Shown here piece by piece: positions 23,508 through 33,353 of a DNA stretch of 64,000 bases; within the stretch, counting starts at the first letter, position 1, and the number at the start of each line of letters is the position of its first letter. The DNA comes from Daucus carota subsp. sativus (taxonomy: Eukaryota; Streptophyta; Magnoliopsida; Apiales; Apiaceae): NCBI RefSeq assembly GCF_001625215.2, contig NC_030382.2:30924610-30988609 (forward strand), written 5' to 3'. A program made the position numbers and the translations under genes. The notes beneath the pieces are model-generated. The model was not told where the DNA came from. It did not search any database and saw only the letters and a list, made by a program, of their open reading frames with translations.

Positions 23508-24352
23508 CTATCATGACTCATAGATCGTACACACTCGCTTCAACACACATAGGTCGACTAATAAAATCCGTTCATTGCAAGGGCTAAACCTAAGGCCTGT
23601 ATTCGAGTTTTTTTTTATGAGAGAAAGCAAATGAACGAAAGTGAAAGCAAATGTGTTATCACTTTTATCTCATTTTTGGAGTGAAATTATGTTATAATTT
23701 CATCTATTTTGACTTGCTTTCTTCTCTTTAAAAAACTCGATAGCACAATAAGAGAGAAAGTTATATGACTTTACTTATTTTTCACTTGCTTTCTTCTCTA
23801 TTTATAACTCGGGAGTAGAGCGTAAATCGGGTTATGGCTAGGGGAAGAAGAAGAGAGAATCGATAGTCAAGAATTTGGCTCAATTCCCCGCCTTGGACTT
23901 TTCCCGAATTTATCCTTTGCTTTTAATTATATTAGATAAAAACCTTTGAGTGACGCCGTCGGTGCTAAACAAAGCAAACTTTTGGCATTTATATCCATTA
24001 GTCACGCACACTACGTAGTCATCACTCCTCCCTTGGTCAAATACTAGAAAAACAAAACAACCAAACTCGGTAAAACTGAATGCGCGTTGGCCTTTGACAT
24101 TTTAACAAAGTCAATCCCATATCCTCGAAAACACCTAAATCTCCCAGCCCCCATGTGAAGACGCAAGTTGGTTCACACATTGCGGCCTATCTCGATACAC
24201 ACGCAACACACACAAACTCACACATGACACACCTTTATATAACTCACATTACTTTCTTTCATTTCTTCATAAACTCTTTCTTTATTTACACATACAAACA
24301 AGTCTGCTAAAGTTTCAGAGCTCATCTTATTGTGTACAAAGCCAGCTTTGTG

Positions 24353-25715
24353 ATGGGTGAATTTGCTAGCATGGAAGAAGATTGGGGCCTTGAAGCTATA
24401 GTTAGAAGTTTCACTGATGATCATTTGATGAACATGTCTTCTTCTTTCGATGATTTCCTTTATGATTTTCCTCATTTGTATGAGGCCACAAGTCATGATA
24501 CCAATGAAGATACACTTCTTTCGTTTGATCAAATTTACGAGCCCGCGGTTGAGGAAACGGCCTTTTCCTCAGAGGCATCCTTTCCTAGTTCCTCAAGTTG
24601 TTCCTCTAAAGGGAAAGATTTGGAAGTGGAATTTGAAGAAACAGAGACAAAGAAGAATGCCAGAAGTAACGCGGTTAAATACAAAAAGAAGTGAGTTTTA
24701 GTGTTTTTATTTATTTATCGATTTGTTTAGTAGCTGATTCGTTAGATTTGTACTTACAATCACACTTGACTGATATGTTCAATTGTGTTTTTTTGTCTTG
24801 TTCAGAAAGAATCAACACAAGAGAGTGGTGCTTCAGCCTGAAGGCCAAGCTGCTGATTGCTGGGCTTGGCGTAAATACGGTCAGAAACCTATCAAGGGTT
24901 CACCTTATCCAAGGTAAACAAATATAACTCCAAGTGTTTTTCAGACTAAAAGTAAAGGATTGCAGTAGATCCGCAAAGGACATCTGTCTTGAGCATGTAA
25001 TTAATCAACGGATTTTCTAGTGTGCGCCATTAGCACACACGGACATCCACTTTTTAGTTAGGTGTTGAATTTCTATTTACTCCAATCCTATTAGTAATAA
25101 TGATGGCCTCCTACATACACAAAAATCTACGCCAATCAAAATAGTCCACCTAAGATAAAAGTATTGTTAATGTGTGCCCATGAGCACACAGTAGAAAGAC
25201 CCGTTAACTAATATGTATGAAATTCATGATTGAATTGCAGGAGTTATTACAAATGCAGCAGTTCAAAAGGATGTTTAGCAAGAAAGCAAGTAGAACAAAG
25301 CTGCACTGACCCAGGAATGTTTATCATAACATATAACTCAGCCGAACACAACCACGCCAAACCAACTCGCAGAAGTTCCCTGGCTGGTACAAACCGCCAC
25401 AAGTTCACCGCCCTCAAAACTTCTTCCTCTGACCAGGACAGCTCCGTGACACCTCCTAAAGATACTCCTACTGCCTCTCCAACAACCCCGTTATGGTCAT
25501 CCAAAATGTTCCATCAGCAGCCACTGAAGAATGAGAAAGATATTGATTCCGTGATTGATGAAAAAAGCGGTACCAGTGAATCTAGCAACGAAAATGAATA
25601 CATTGTCTCTGATGATATAATGTTGAATGATGATTTTTTTGTAGGATTAGAGGATTTAGATAGGTTGATTTCAGAATCAGGTTTCTACAGTTTTCCCTCC
25701 CAAACCAATAGTTAA
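24353..25715 (+). CDS. WRKY transcription factor, group IIe (WRKY22/27/29-like)
   Basis: Exons are 24353-24690, 24806-24913 and 25241-25715, coding for 306 residues. The second intron interrupts the Arg codon after [12 protein letters not shown], the R-type intron position of WRKY genes. The N-terminus [20 protein letters not shown] matches the conserved motif of WRKY22/27/29 proteins, which act in immunity and senescence downstream of MAP kinases and bind W-boxes. The domain has WRKYGQK at 134-140, zinc ligands C154 and C160, then H185 and H187. The spacing is C-X5-C-X24-H-X-H, one residue longer than the usual X23 of this group, because the strand before the His pair reads [10 protein letters not shown] Lys-rich stretch (about 104-119) is a likely nuclear signal, and the acidic tail (about 215-306) a likely activation region. 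The upstream GTG at 24332 is not a credible start. Confidence 0.95.
25017..25197. repeat. MITE-like insert in WRKY intron 2
   Basis: Two near-palindromic blocks, TGTGCGCCATTAGCACACA at about 25021 and TGTGTGCCCATGAGCACACA at about 25171, face each other across about 130 bp. Each block is self-complementary (TGTG...CACA) and also pairs with the other, as in the ends of a small DNA transposon. No clear target duplication was found. Confidence 0.45.
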
Positions 25716-25936
25716 CATCTGATCAAGTGATAATCAGACTAGATACATTTTTTGCGACCCGCTTAAATTATTTTTCTTCTTTGCATCTTTTTTTACCTTA
25801 AAATGATTATTAGGGAGATCACTAAATTCATGCCTATACTCGATCATATTGTGATTACGATAAACCAGCCATATTTGGTTAGAATTATAATTTTTTTTCT
25901 ACTTTTCAAGCCATACTGCGACTCGACCTGTTATTA

Positions 25937-26310
25937 GAGCATCTCCAATGGTTGGCACCCTTCAAGGGATACTAATTTTGACACATCAGTCAAAATATTA
26001 TTTTTTATATTCACACTCTTCCAAATCATTTTTAGCATCCTTCTTTCAAAATACACTCCAATGGTTGGCACTCCAAGATGCCAACTTTATTAATAGAAAA
26101 TTAATATTTTATGTATTATTGAGACCAAAAATCTATATTTTATGTATTATTGGGACCACAAAAGAAGTTGTCACCCTACTTTATGGGTTGCCAACTTTTG
26201 ACACTCTAAAGCCAACTCATTTGGCACCCTAATAGCACTCCAACATCTCCAATGAGGGTGCCAATGAGAGTGCCGGTCCATGGCATTGGCACCCCTCATC
26301 AGAGATGCTC
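25937..26310. mobile_element. PIF/Harbinger-like MITE downstream of WRKY
   Basis: The inverted ends are GAGCATCTCCAATGGTTGGC and, inward from the right, GAGCATCTCTGATGAGGGGT. The CATCTCCAATG(G)TTGGCAC motif recurs internally at about 26070 and 26240, so the element has subterminal repeats. TTA precedes the left end, but the right flank (AGT) does not match, so the target duplication is decayed or the boundary is slightly off. It starts about 220 bp after the WRKY stop and could lie in its 3' UTR. Confidence 0.6.
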
Positions 26311-26649
26311 AGTGAGAGCTATCCACTCTTAATATAAGTTTGATGGAACATGTACATGTATTTCTACCCAAGCCAAATGAATACATGGAGGTGAATAATT
26401 AGGCTGCCAGACTTTTCCTACAGTGTATAAACATAAGAAAACATCCGGTAAAAAAACCAAAACATATTACATTAAAGAAGTGCATCCTATCAAATACCAA
26501 CATGCCCTAAGTTAGGCATTGGCGTCCTGCAGTTCCCAGAAAGAATTAGGAATACCGTTAGGCAAGTTTGTTTCTCATTATCCACTTATAATGGGACAAT
26601 TCATACTCAATACAAATACAGCTTAGTGGGATCCTCCGCCTTATCAATA

Positions 26650-26871
26650 GACCGTTTTTTATTATTTGACGCTTTAATTTTTTACACATATTTTTAAATA
26701 TTTTGAGCGGGTAGTTAAAATTATTATTTTTTAAATTATTTTTTCTGAAGAAAAATATATAATTAAAATTCTAATTCACAAAAAAAAATCAAAAATAATA
26801 TTTTTAACTACCCATTCAAAACACTTAAAAATATGTGCCAATCAAAACGTCAAATAATAAAAAAAAAGAGT
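26650..26871. repeat. 220-bp inverted-repeat (hairpin) element
   Basis: The left arm (TTATTATTTGACGCTTTAA... through GAGCGGGTAGTT) is mirrored by the right arm (AACTACCCATTC... through AACGTCAAATAATAA), with a short AT-rich centre near 26755. Arms of about 100 bp pair with few mismatches. It is a typical hairpin MITE. The family is not determined. Confidence 0.7.
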
Positions 26872-26879
26872 AATATTTA

Positions 26880-28289
26880 CTGTGGTCCTCTGTTCTATCA
26901 TTCTAATAGTTCAAACGTGCATTCACTTTGATCGAAATTTGGGGAAAGGTCGGAGAAAATGCATATAATTTTTCTTTCTTTCATCAATTTATTATAAACT
27001 ATTTTAATAAGTTAATAAAAGAAATCTAACTCACATATTTTTCAAGAAATGTTTCATGTCATTTATTCACCACTTATCCAATAATGATCACTGTAGAGAA
27101 TTTAGACTCATTCATGCTCGTTCACAATATTATTATACATCTTCGTTCTTTCTTAAAATTTTAATAATTTTTCACTCCAATTCATCGAAGGGGTCATTTG
27201 TTTGCTTCTGATTATTGCTTAAAGTTAAAGAGTAATGCGAACCGCATCAGCCATTCAGCTTATTTGTTCCCAGATTTTATGTAAGCATCATGAGTCAGAT
27301 AAGGCTGAATGATTTAGTTTTGAATCTGTAGCTTAATGATTCAGCAGCAACTGTGTGCATATAATCGTGCACGTATAAATAACTTGTCTTATTTTTTCTA
27401 ACCTTTATCCAATTATTTTTGAATATTTATATTAATGTATGCTTGCAAAAGAATGTTATTATATTTAAATAAACCCAAGCATAAAAAAAAAAAATTAGAC
27501 GTGGAGTTCTGTATAAATTTTCGAAGTCTGATATGGTTTATAATATTATAATATCAAATGTTAAATTTAGTGTAGTTAAATTTTTTGGCTTAAAGCTAAT
27601 TAAAATATAATATTGTTAAATTTTAGAATATTTTATGTTAAACAAATTTATTTTTTAATAAGATTATTGTAAATTGATTCATTCAGATGTTTCAAAATTA
27701 TTTGTCAAATGATATTATTGATTCCGAATTCAGATAACTTATCAGATCTCATTCAGATAGGATAATGAATCAGGTATTTTTAATTCAGATTTGCCAAATG
27801 ACCCATAAATAAACACAACCTTACATTCAAATGAACACAAAAGGGCACTATATTGGAAATTTTCTATGCAAAGTTTTGCCTACAAGATGCTGCTAAAGCA
27901 ATAGAGAGAGGGAGGAAGGGAGATAACGAAATATCTTGAAATTTTATTTTTGTATTTCAAAGAACTAAAGAGAGATATTGATATTATATTTGTTCAACTT
28001 AAAGAAAAGATGATCGTACTCAACTATGTAAGACTATGAATATCTGTTAAAATATAGTGATCCTAGTAAAAAATCTTTCCCAGACACATTGAGAATTTAG
28101 GTGAATTGATCAAATAACATGATATCATAGTCTAAACAACATATTATATTTTCTTATGTCTGGTAAAAACTAGTATCATGCACATTCCTTTGGCTTCTAA
28201 TTTATGCAAATAATTGTCTTCTGATTGTTTTTTCCAATACTCCAGAGATGTCTAATTATTTTTCAATATTCAAGAGATGTGTGAGCATA
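26880..28289. other. Intergenic, no gene recognised
   Basis: This is AT-rich sequence between the hairpin element and the hAT element. I saw no coding or RNA-gene signature on either strand. Confidence 0.45.
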
Positions 28290-28297
28290 AATGGCAT

Positions 28298-29240
28298 CAG
28301 GGACGAAGCTACATAGGGGCCAGAAGGGGCCATGGCCCCCCTAGGTTTCCATAATATTGTAATTTTTATTATATAATTTTGAAAAAAATTGTATTTTATC
28401 TATATATTTATATAAATATAAAAATTTGGCCCCCCTCAAAAAATATTTGTTCGCTTCTAAAAAGTATTTAACATTATAAAATAAAGTTTTAATTCTTAGA
28501 TTTTTCTAATTTATTGTATTAGACCAAATTTAAAAATAAAAATAAACAAAAATATGGATATATATACAATTATACTAATTTAAAAGGAAAGATCGTAAAA
28601 TGTGATATGTGATAAATATAAATGTCAATATGGTTCTTCTTTAAAAATAAGAATCTTTGGTGGAGGTCTTATCCAAAAAACTTATACCTCACTTCACTTC
28701 TTCATTTTCATAGAATAGTTAGTCCTCGTGCATTATAAATTTATTATTTAATATTAATATTGATCTACTCATCTTCAATTTAAATTCATCATCCAGGTAA
28801 TATTTTTACTTATTTAAATTATAACTTGTCGTCTTCTAAATAAGTATAATATTTTTTTTAAGTATAATAAACATTTTTTTTGAAAAGGAGTAAGTATAAT
28901 AAACATAATATTTAGTTTTTGAAATATTGTCAAAATACAATTTCATATAATGTGTGTTACTTGCTAATTAAAGATTACTATAACCTAGAGTTATTATGAT
29001 GAGTTTCTTGACCATTTATACTTAAATATATTTAAAGAGAAATAGCTAAATATTTTTGTTAACACTATTATAAATTTGATTTCCTGATTTAAAAGAACGC
29101 AAAGCTCTACTATAATTTTTTTACTAGTATTTTTGTATTTATTTTATAATGAATATTTTACAGTGCTGATGAAAAATTTTACTGTATCGAAGAAAAAAAA
29201 TTTTGGCCCCCCTTACAGACGTTTGCTGGCTTCGTCCCTG
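28298..29240. mobile_element. Non-autonomous hAT element, 943 bp, perfect 8-bp target duplication
   Basis: AATGGCAT is duplicated exactly at 28290-28297 and 29241-29248. The ends are CAGGGACGAAGCTACATAGG and, inward from the right, CAGGGACGAAGCCAGCAAAC: a 12-bp perfect inverted repeat with hAT-type CAGGG tips. GGCCCCCC tracts lie just inside both ends. The interior is AT-rich with no transposase frame. The perfect duplication suggests a fairly recent insertion. Confidence 0.9.
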
Positions 29241-29994
29241 AATGGCATGCTTCAAATTCTTCAAATAATCAAGTCAAATAATTTGTCTTGGCTTCCAGAT
29301 TATTCTGCACTTTTCAGATCAACTCATGTGACACTTATCTTATTATTTTGAGTAGGTGATATCGACTACTAAATTTTAAATAGTCATTGATGTAGATTTC
29401 ATTTAATAATATCATAATAATATGTGGGTATACAAATAAAAGACAAATATATTTATTATGTTTATTTATTAGGCTAATTAAGTGATTTAAAATAAAGAAC
29501 CCATAAAATATCTTATTTAGTATGAGTTTTGTAATGTGTAATACCAATCGTAAGTCTTATCAAAGTTAATGGTGGTCTGAAATAGCTACTATATAAGAAA
29601 CAATATAGGATTTTGGCCTCTAATACTGTTCCAACCTCCATTCCTCTATTCCCCCAGTTTGAACGAGATACAATAAGAGGTGAATAAATATATAGAAGAT
29701 CCAGTCTCACAATCCAGGTTAATATCTAAACTCTTAAATCAAGCACACTTTTGTTCTACAGTTTTATCCTAACCTTGATAATATGGCATAACATTATCCT
29801 TGGTTGTACATATTTCAAAACTAAGAGTTGAGAGACTTGTGTCACATGAAATACTTGAACCCCTCGATTATACAGACCTTAATGTTTGTATTTATTGTAT
29901 CAAGGGAAAATAGACAAATATAAGGAAATTTAGTGCCAATAGGAGTGCTAAGGACTAACATTTGATACATGCTTAATATAAGTGGTCCATTTTT

Positions 29995-30305
29995 TAAAGC
30001 TTCTTGGAATGATCATCAATATTTTATCACTTTTATAGATGACTAATCTAATTATGGGTACTTGTATTTAATTCATGAAAAATCACAGTCCTTGGATGTG
30101 TTTAAGGTCTTCAAAGCTAAAGTTCAAAAACAGCTCGGCAAGATGATTAAAGTTGTGAGATCTAATCGTGGAGGTGAAATGGTCGATAAGACAGATCTGG
30201 TGAACAACATCATGGACGTTTTACAAAATTCCTAGAGAAATACAAAATTGTCCAACTGTATACAATGCGTAGGCAATCACACATGGATGGCGTTGTTGAA
30301 ACACC
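29995..30305 (+). pseudogene. Ty1/Copia integrase fragment
   Basis: Read on the plus strand with stops and a frameshift, the sequence gives YFITFIDD-*-SNYGYLYLIHEKSQSLDVFK, then KVVRSNRGGE. These match the catalytic core of plant Copia integrases, where D in FIDD and the SDRGGE region belong to the DDE fold. It continues to a VQLYTM-like block near 30250 and a MDGVVE match. No LTRs, gag or reverse transcriptase are nearby, so it is an old isolated fragment. Confidence 0.8.
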
Positions 30306-30339
30306 ATTCATCTATTAGAGTCTTGATTTCAACAATATC

Positions 30340-30910
30340 TGAATTCTTCACCTTGTTACACTCCCTTCACAAATCATCTGACATCTTTTATTATCATTAC
30401 ATTAAAATTCACAACTCTTCTTTATGCTATACTATAGTCCTCGACAACTTTTCTAAATTCATCGATTGAAATAAACCTCGTCCATGGACTAAATTTTATG
30501 CCACAACTCTTCTTGGCAGAGTTTAAAAATAGATGGTCTTTTTACCTTTTCCTTACATGTGTTGGCCTTATTTAACCTTTCTTACATGTTTTATTATCAC
30601 TTGAGAATGATACATACCTCATGTTATCAATCGATGAATCAAAGTCTTCATTCACATATTGGTCTTGAATAATGCTCCCCTTCTCCATTATAGACAACTC
30701 CCCCTTCTTCTTTTTCAAGCTTCATGAAGTATTCAAAATTCTCGTCACTACCATCATTAAGGAATTGTGAATTCATACCTTCACTATCATCACTATTCTT
30801 ATCTCTCTCCACCCTCTTTTAACCACAATATCAGGGTCATCATCTTCACTATTCACAATGCCTTCAATTAGTGCATCCTTTGGTTCATCGTCTGATATTA
30901 GATCTTCCAT
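30340..30910 (-). pseudogene. Mutator-like (MULE/MuDR) transposase N-terminal remnant
   Basis: On the minus strand from 30910 the reading is MEDLISDDEPKDALIEGIV followed by an acidic Asp/Glu-rich tract. After frameshifts it gives F-SMDEFRKVVEDYSI, then RRVVNFNV and NDNKRCQMICEGS near 30340-30390. An acidic leader, an FR-x2-V-x2-YSI block and a K-R-x-x-C-EG block fit the MuDR N-terminal domain. At least two frameshifts and one stop make it non-functional, and the catalytic region is absent. It abuts the Copia fragment. Confidence 0.6.
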
Positions 30911-32316
30911 GTTAAGTGATCAACATACAAATTAATGATACCATATGGTAGTCACAGTTCAACTATTTCTCTCACTGATTTTTCATCATACAAAATCCTA
31001 ACCCCTTTTCGAAACCGTGCTCATCACATTGGAAATAAACTAACGAGTTCTCACAATCGTACTAAAAAGATTAGCTTAGTTCAATAAGTGTTCACACAAA
31101 ATCACATCAGAGTCCATCTCTAGCGAATTCTAACTATTTAATTAAGCTTTGGATGTGGTGCAAAATACCCACCATAATGAATATAGATAGTAACTAAAGG
31201 CATGCTGAGAACAATAAGAAACAAACAAATAAATAACAAATCAACAAAACTAACACATGAAACCTAAACGCCACATGCATTATATGAACGATAAACCCTA
31301 ATAAATAAAGGTAAGATGAAATTGTACCATGTTTAGTCGATTATCAGACAAACTTCTCCAATTGTGGTTTGTTTTCTCCGATTGACTTCTTCAATTTAGG
31401 AGACTTGGGGATTTGGAATGGAATCATCGATTAGTAATGTGAGTTTTTGTTTAATTATTTTTTTACTAATATCCAAAATTTCTTTTCATTGCCACTGATA
31501 TATTTTTTACTTTCTTTTAATTATATATACATAATATGCTACCGCTGTATATCAATTTCGACCACCACATGGATTGGGCCACATCACCAACATGTACCCG
31601 AATCAACAAAAAAATATAAAAATAATGAAAGTTTTTTTAAAAATTTATGGCGTGCAACAAATAACGAAACAAGTGGCTTAAATGAGACAAAAAAAATAAA
31701 TCAGTGAACTACTTGATATATTGGAACGTGTTGAGTGATTTATCTGATAATAAACCCTTTATCATTTATTTAAGGTATATAGAGTTCGCAATATTAATTT
31801 GTGATTAGTGTTTTTGCTGCTAACAAGTAACAAGTTCGTTTGTATTTTGAAGACTAACTTAATTATTTAATAATTATACTTATAATACTCACCTTGAGAG
31901 GGAAACAACTAATATCTCAATAATATATAGTAAATTAGTATAAACATAATTATGAGATTTGTAACAAAATTCCAACAAATAAATTTATTTAATAAATCTG
32001 AAATTAGATTTATTTTTCAAATATAACATGTGTATAAAGATAAAACTTACAAATCAAGTGGTTTATAGCATCTTATTGTACATTATTATATTTTTGGACT
32101 AACTTCATTGCACGAATATAAGACAAACTGATTTGTAGTCGAGATTGTTCCTAGCAAAATTATGCAACATGCTATAAAATACTTTTAAATTTTTAATCCA
32201 ATAATATTTATGCAATTCCGTTTCCATCAAAATACAGACAATTCTATTATCATAAAAACACAGATGATAAATCACTTCATCAGACACAAATGAGTAAATT
32301 ACTTCATGTCTGTATC
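30911..32316. other. Intergenic, no gene recognised
   Basis: This AT-rich sequence lies between the MULE remnant and the foldback element. The part to about 31400 may be the old leader of the MULE copy. I saw no supported exon. Confidence 0.4.
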
Positions 32317-32325
32317 AAATAAATG

Positions 32326-32830
32326 AGGTTAATTATCGAGTTGGTCACTGAAGTGAGGTTAATGTATCAAGTTGGTCACTGAACTGAAAACGGGATCAAG
32401 ATGGTCATTGAAGTCACCGTAAATATCAAACAAGTACCTCAAAATATGAGTTCAAACATTAAAAATATGATTTATGGAGTTTAACACATTATTTTTAAAT
32501 GTTACCACAACCAACTAAAAGGTTATGACTTCTAGTATTTATGATAATATATTTAGATTTTATCAAGTTTAAAATAAATAATAAATAAACTTGATAAAAT
32601 CTAAATATATTATCATAAATACTAGAATTTATAACTTTTTAGTTGGTTGTGGCAACGTTCGCGAATAATGTGTAGAACTCTATAAATAATATTTTTACCG
32701 CTTGAACTCATATTTCGAGGTACCTGTTTGATATTTATGGTGACTTTAGTGACCATCTTGATACTGTTTTCACTTCAGTGACTAACTTGATACATTAAGC
32801 ACACTTTAGTGACCAATTAGATATTAACCC
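32326..32830. mobile_element. Foldback MULE-type MITE, 505 bp, 9-10-bp target duplication
   Basis: Almost the whole element is one imperfect palindrome. Arms of about 245 bp pair around an AAATAAATAATAAA centre near 32572-32585. The ends read inward GGTTAATTATCGAGTTGGTC and GGGTTAATATCTAATTGGTC. CAAATAAATG is duplicated at 32316-32325 and 32831-32840, and a 9-10-bp duplication is the Mutator-superfamily signature. A truncated relative is at 23103-23507. A transcript through it would form a long double-stranded stem, a good substrate for DICER-LIKE processing (inference). Confidence 0.85.
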
Positions 32831-33195
32831 CAAATAAATGTTAGTACTCTCTCTATTTTAGTTTATAAAATACCTAAAATTTTGACGTATGCACAAAGAT
32901 CATTAAAGTTATTTTTAGAAATTTTCTTGAACAAAATTAAATTATCAAAATTTTAATTGAGTTGAAAAAAATATATAAGTGATTGTTATAGTAGTAATAG
33001 TGAGTATTAAGTATTGAGGCAAGTATTAAAATAGTGGTAAATGAGTTGGATAAGTAGGAGAGTGGGGTAGGGCGTGATAACGTGTCCCTTAAACTAAAAC
33101 TGACGGCAACTTCACCTCTCCACCGGAGTCTAATTAGTATTCTCCCAAAAGTATAAATACTTGCTTATATTCATTCACCCCTAATTCCCCTTCCC

Positions 33196-33245
33196 TGCCC
33201 TATATATTTCTCTCTCTCTCCCAGCCGCAAAATGCACAATCTCTC
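33196..33245 (+). promoter_or_regulatory. Candidate core promoter and CT-rich leader
   Basis: A TATATATTT element at about 33200 is followed by TCTCTCTCTCTCCC pyrimidine repeats. A TATA box with a downstream Y-patch of this type is usual at plant transcription starts. It stands about 150 bp before the ATG at 33354. Confidence 0.45.
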
Positions 33246-33353
33246 TCCCAATCTCCCCCAAATCTCTCCCCTTAATTCACTTTCTAATATGCTTCGATTC
33301 GCCTCTCTTTTTATTTTTTGAGACTTTTTTCCTTTCTTTTTCGTCTGTCACTT

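Larger units (their letters stand above)
21760..24352. other. Intergenic upstream of the WRKY gene
   Basis: It holds the hAT element at 22082-22794, the truncated foldback element at 23103-23507, and the probable WRKY promoter and leader (about 23950-24352). The promoter side contains TTGAC-type W-box cores on either strand, for example GGTCAA near 24034 and TTTGAC near 24093, consistent with WRKY auto- or cross-regulation, though such short motifs are common by chance. I saw no other gene. Confidence 0.4.
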
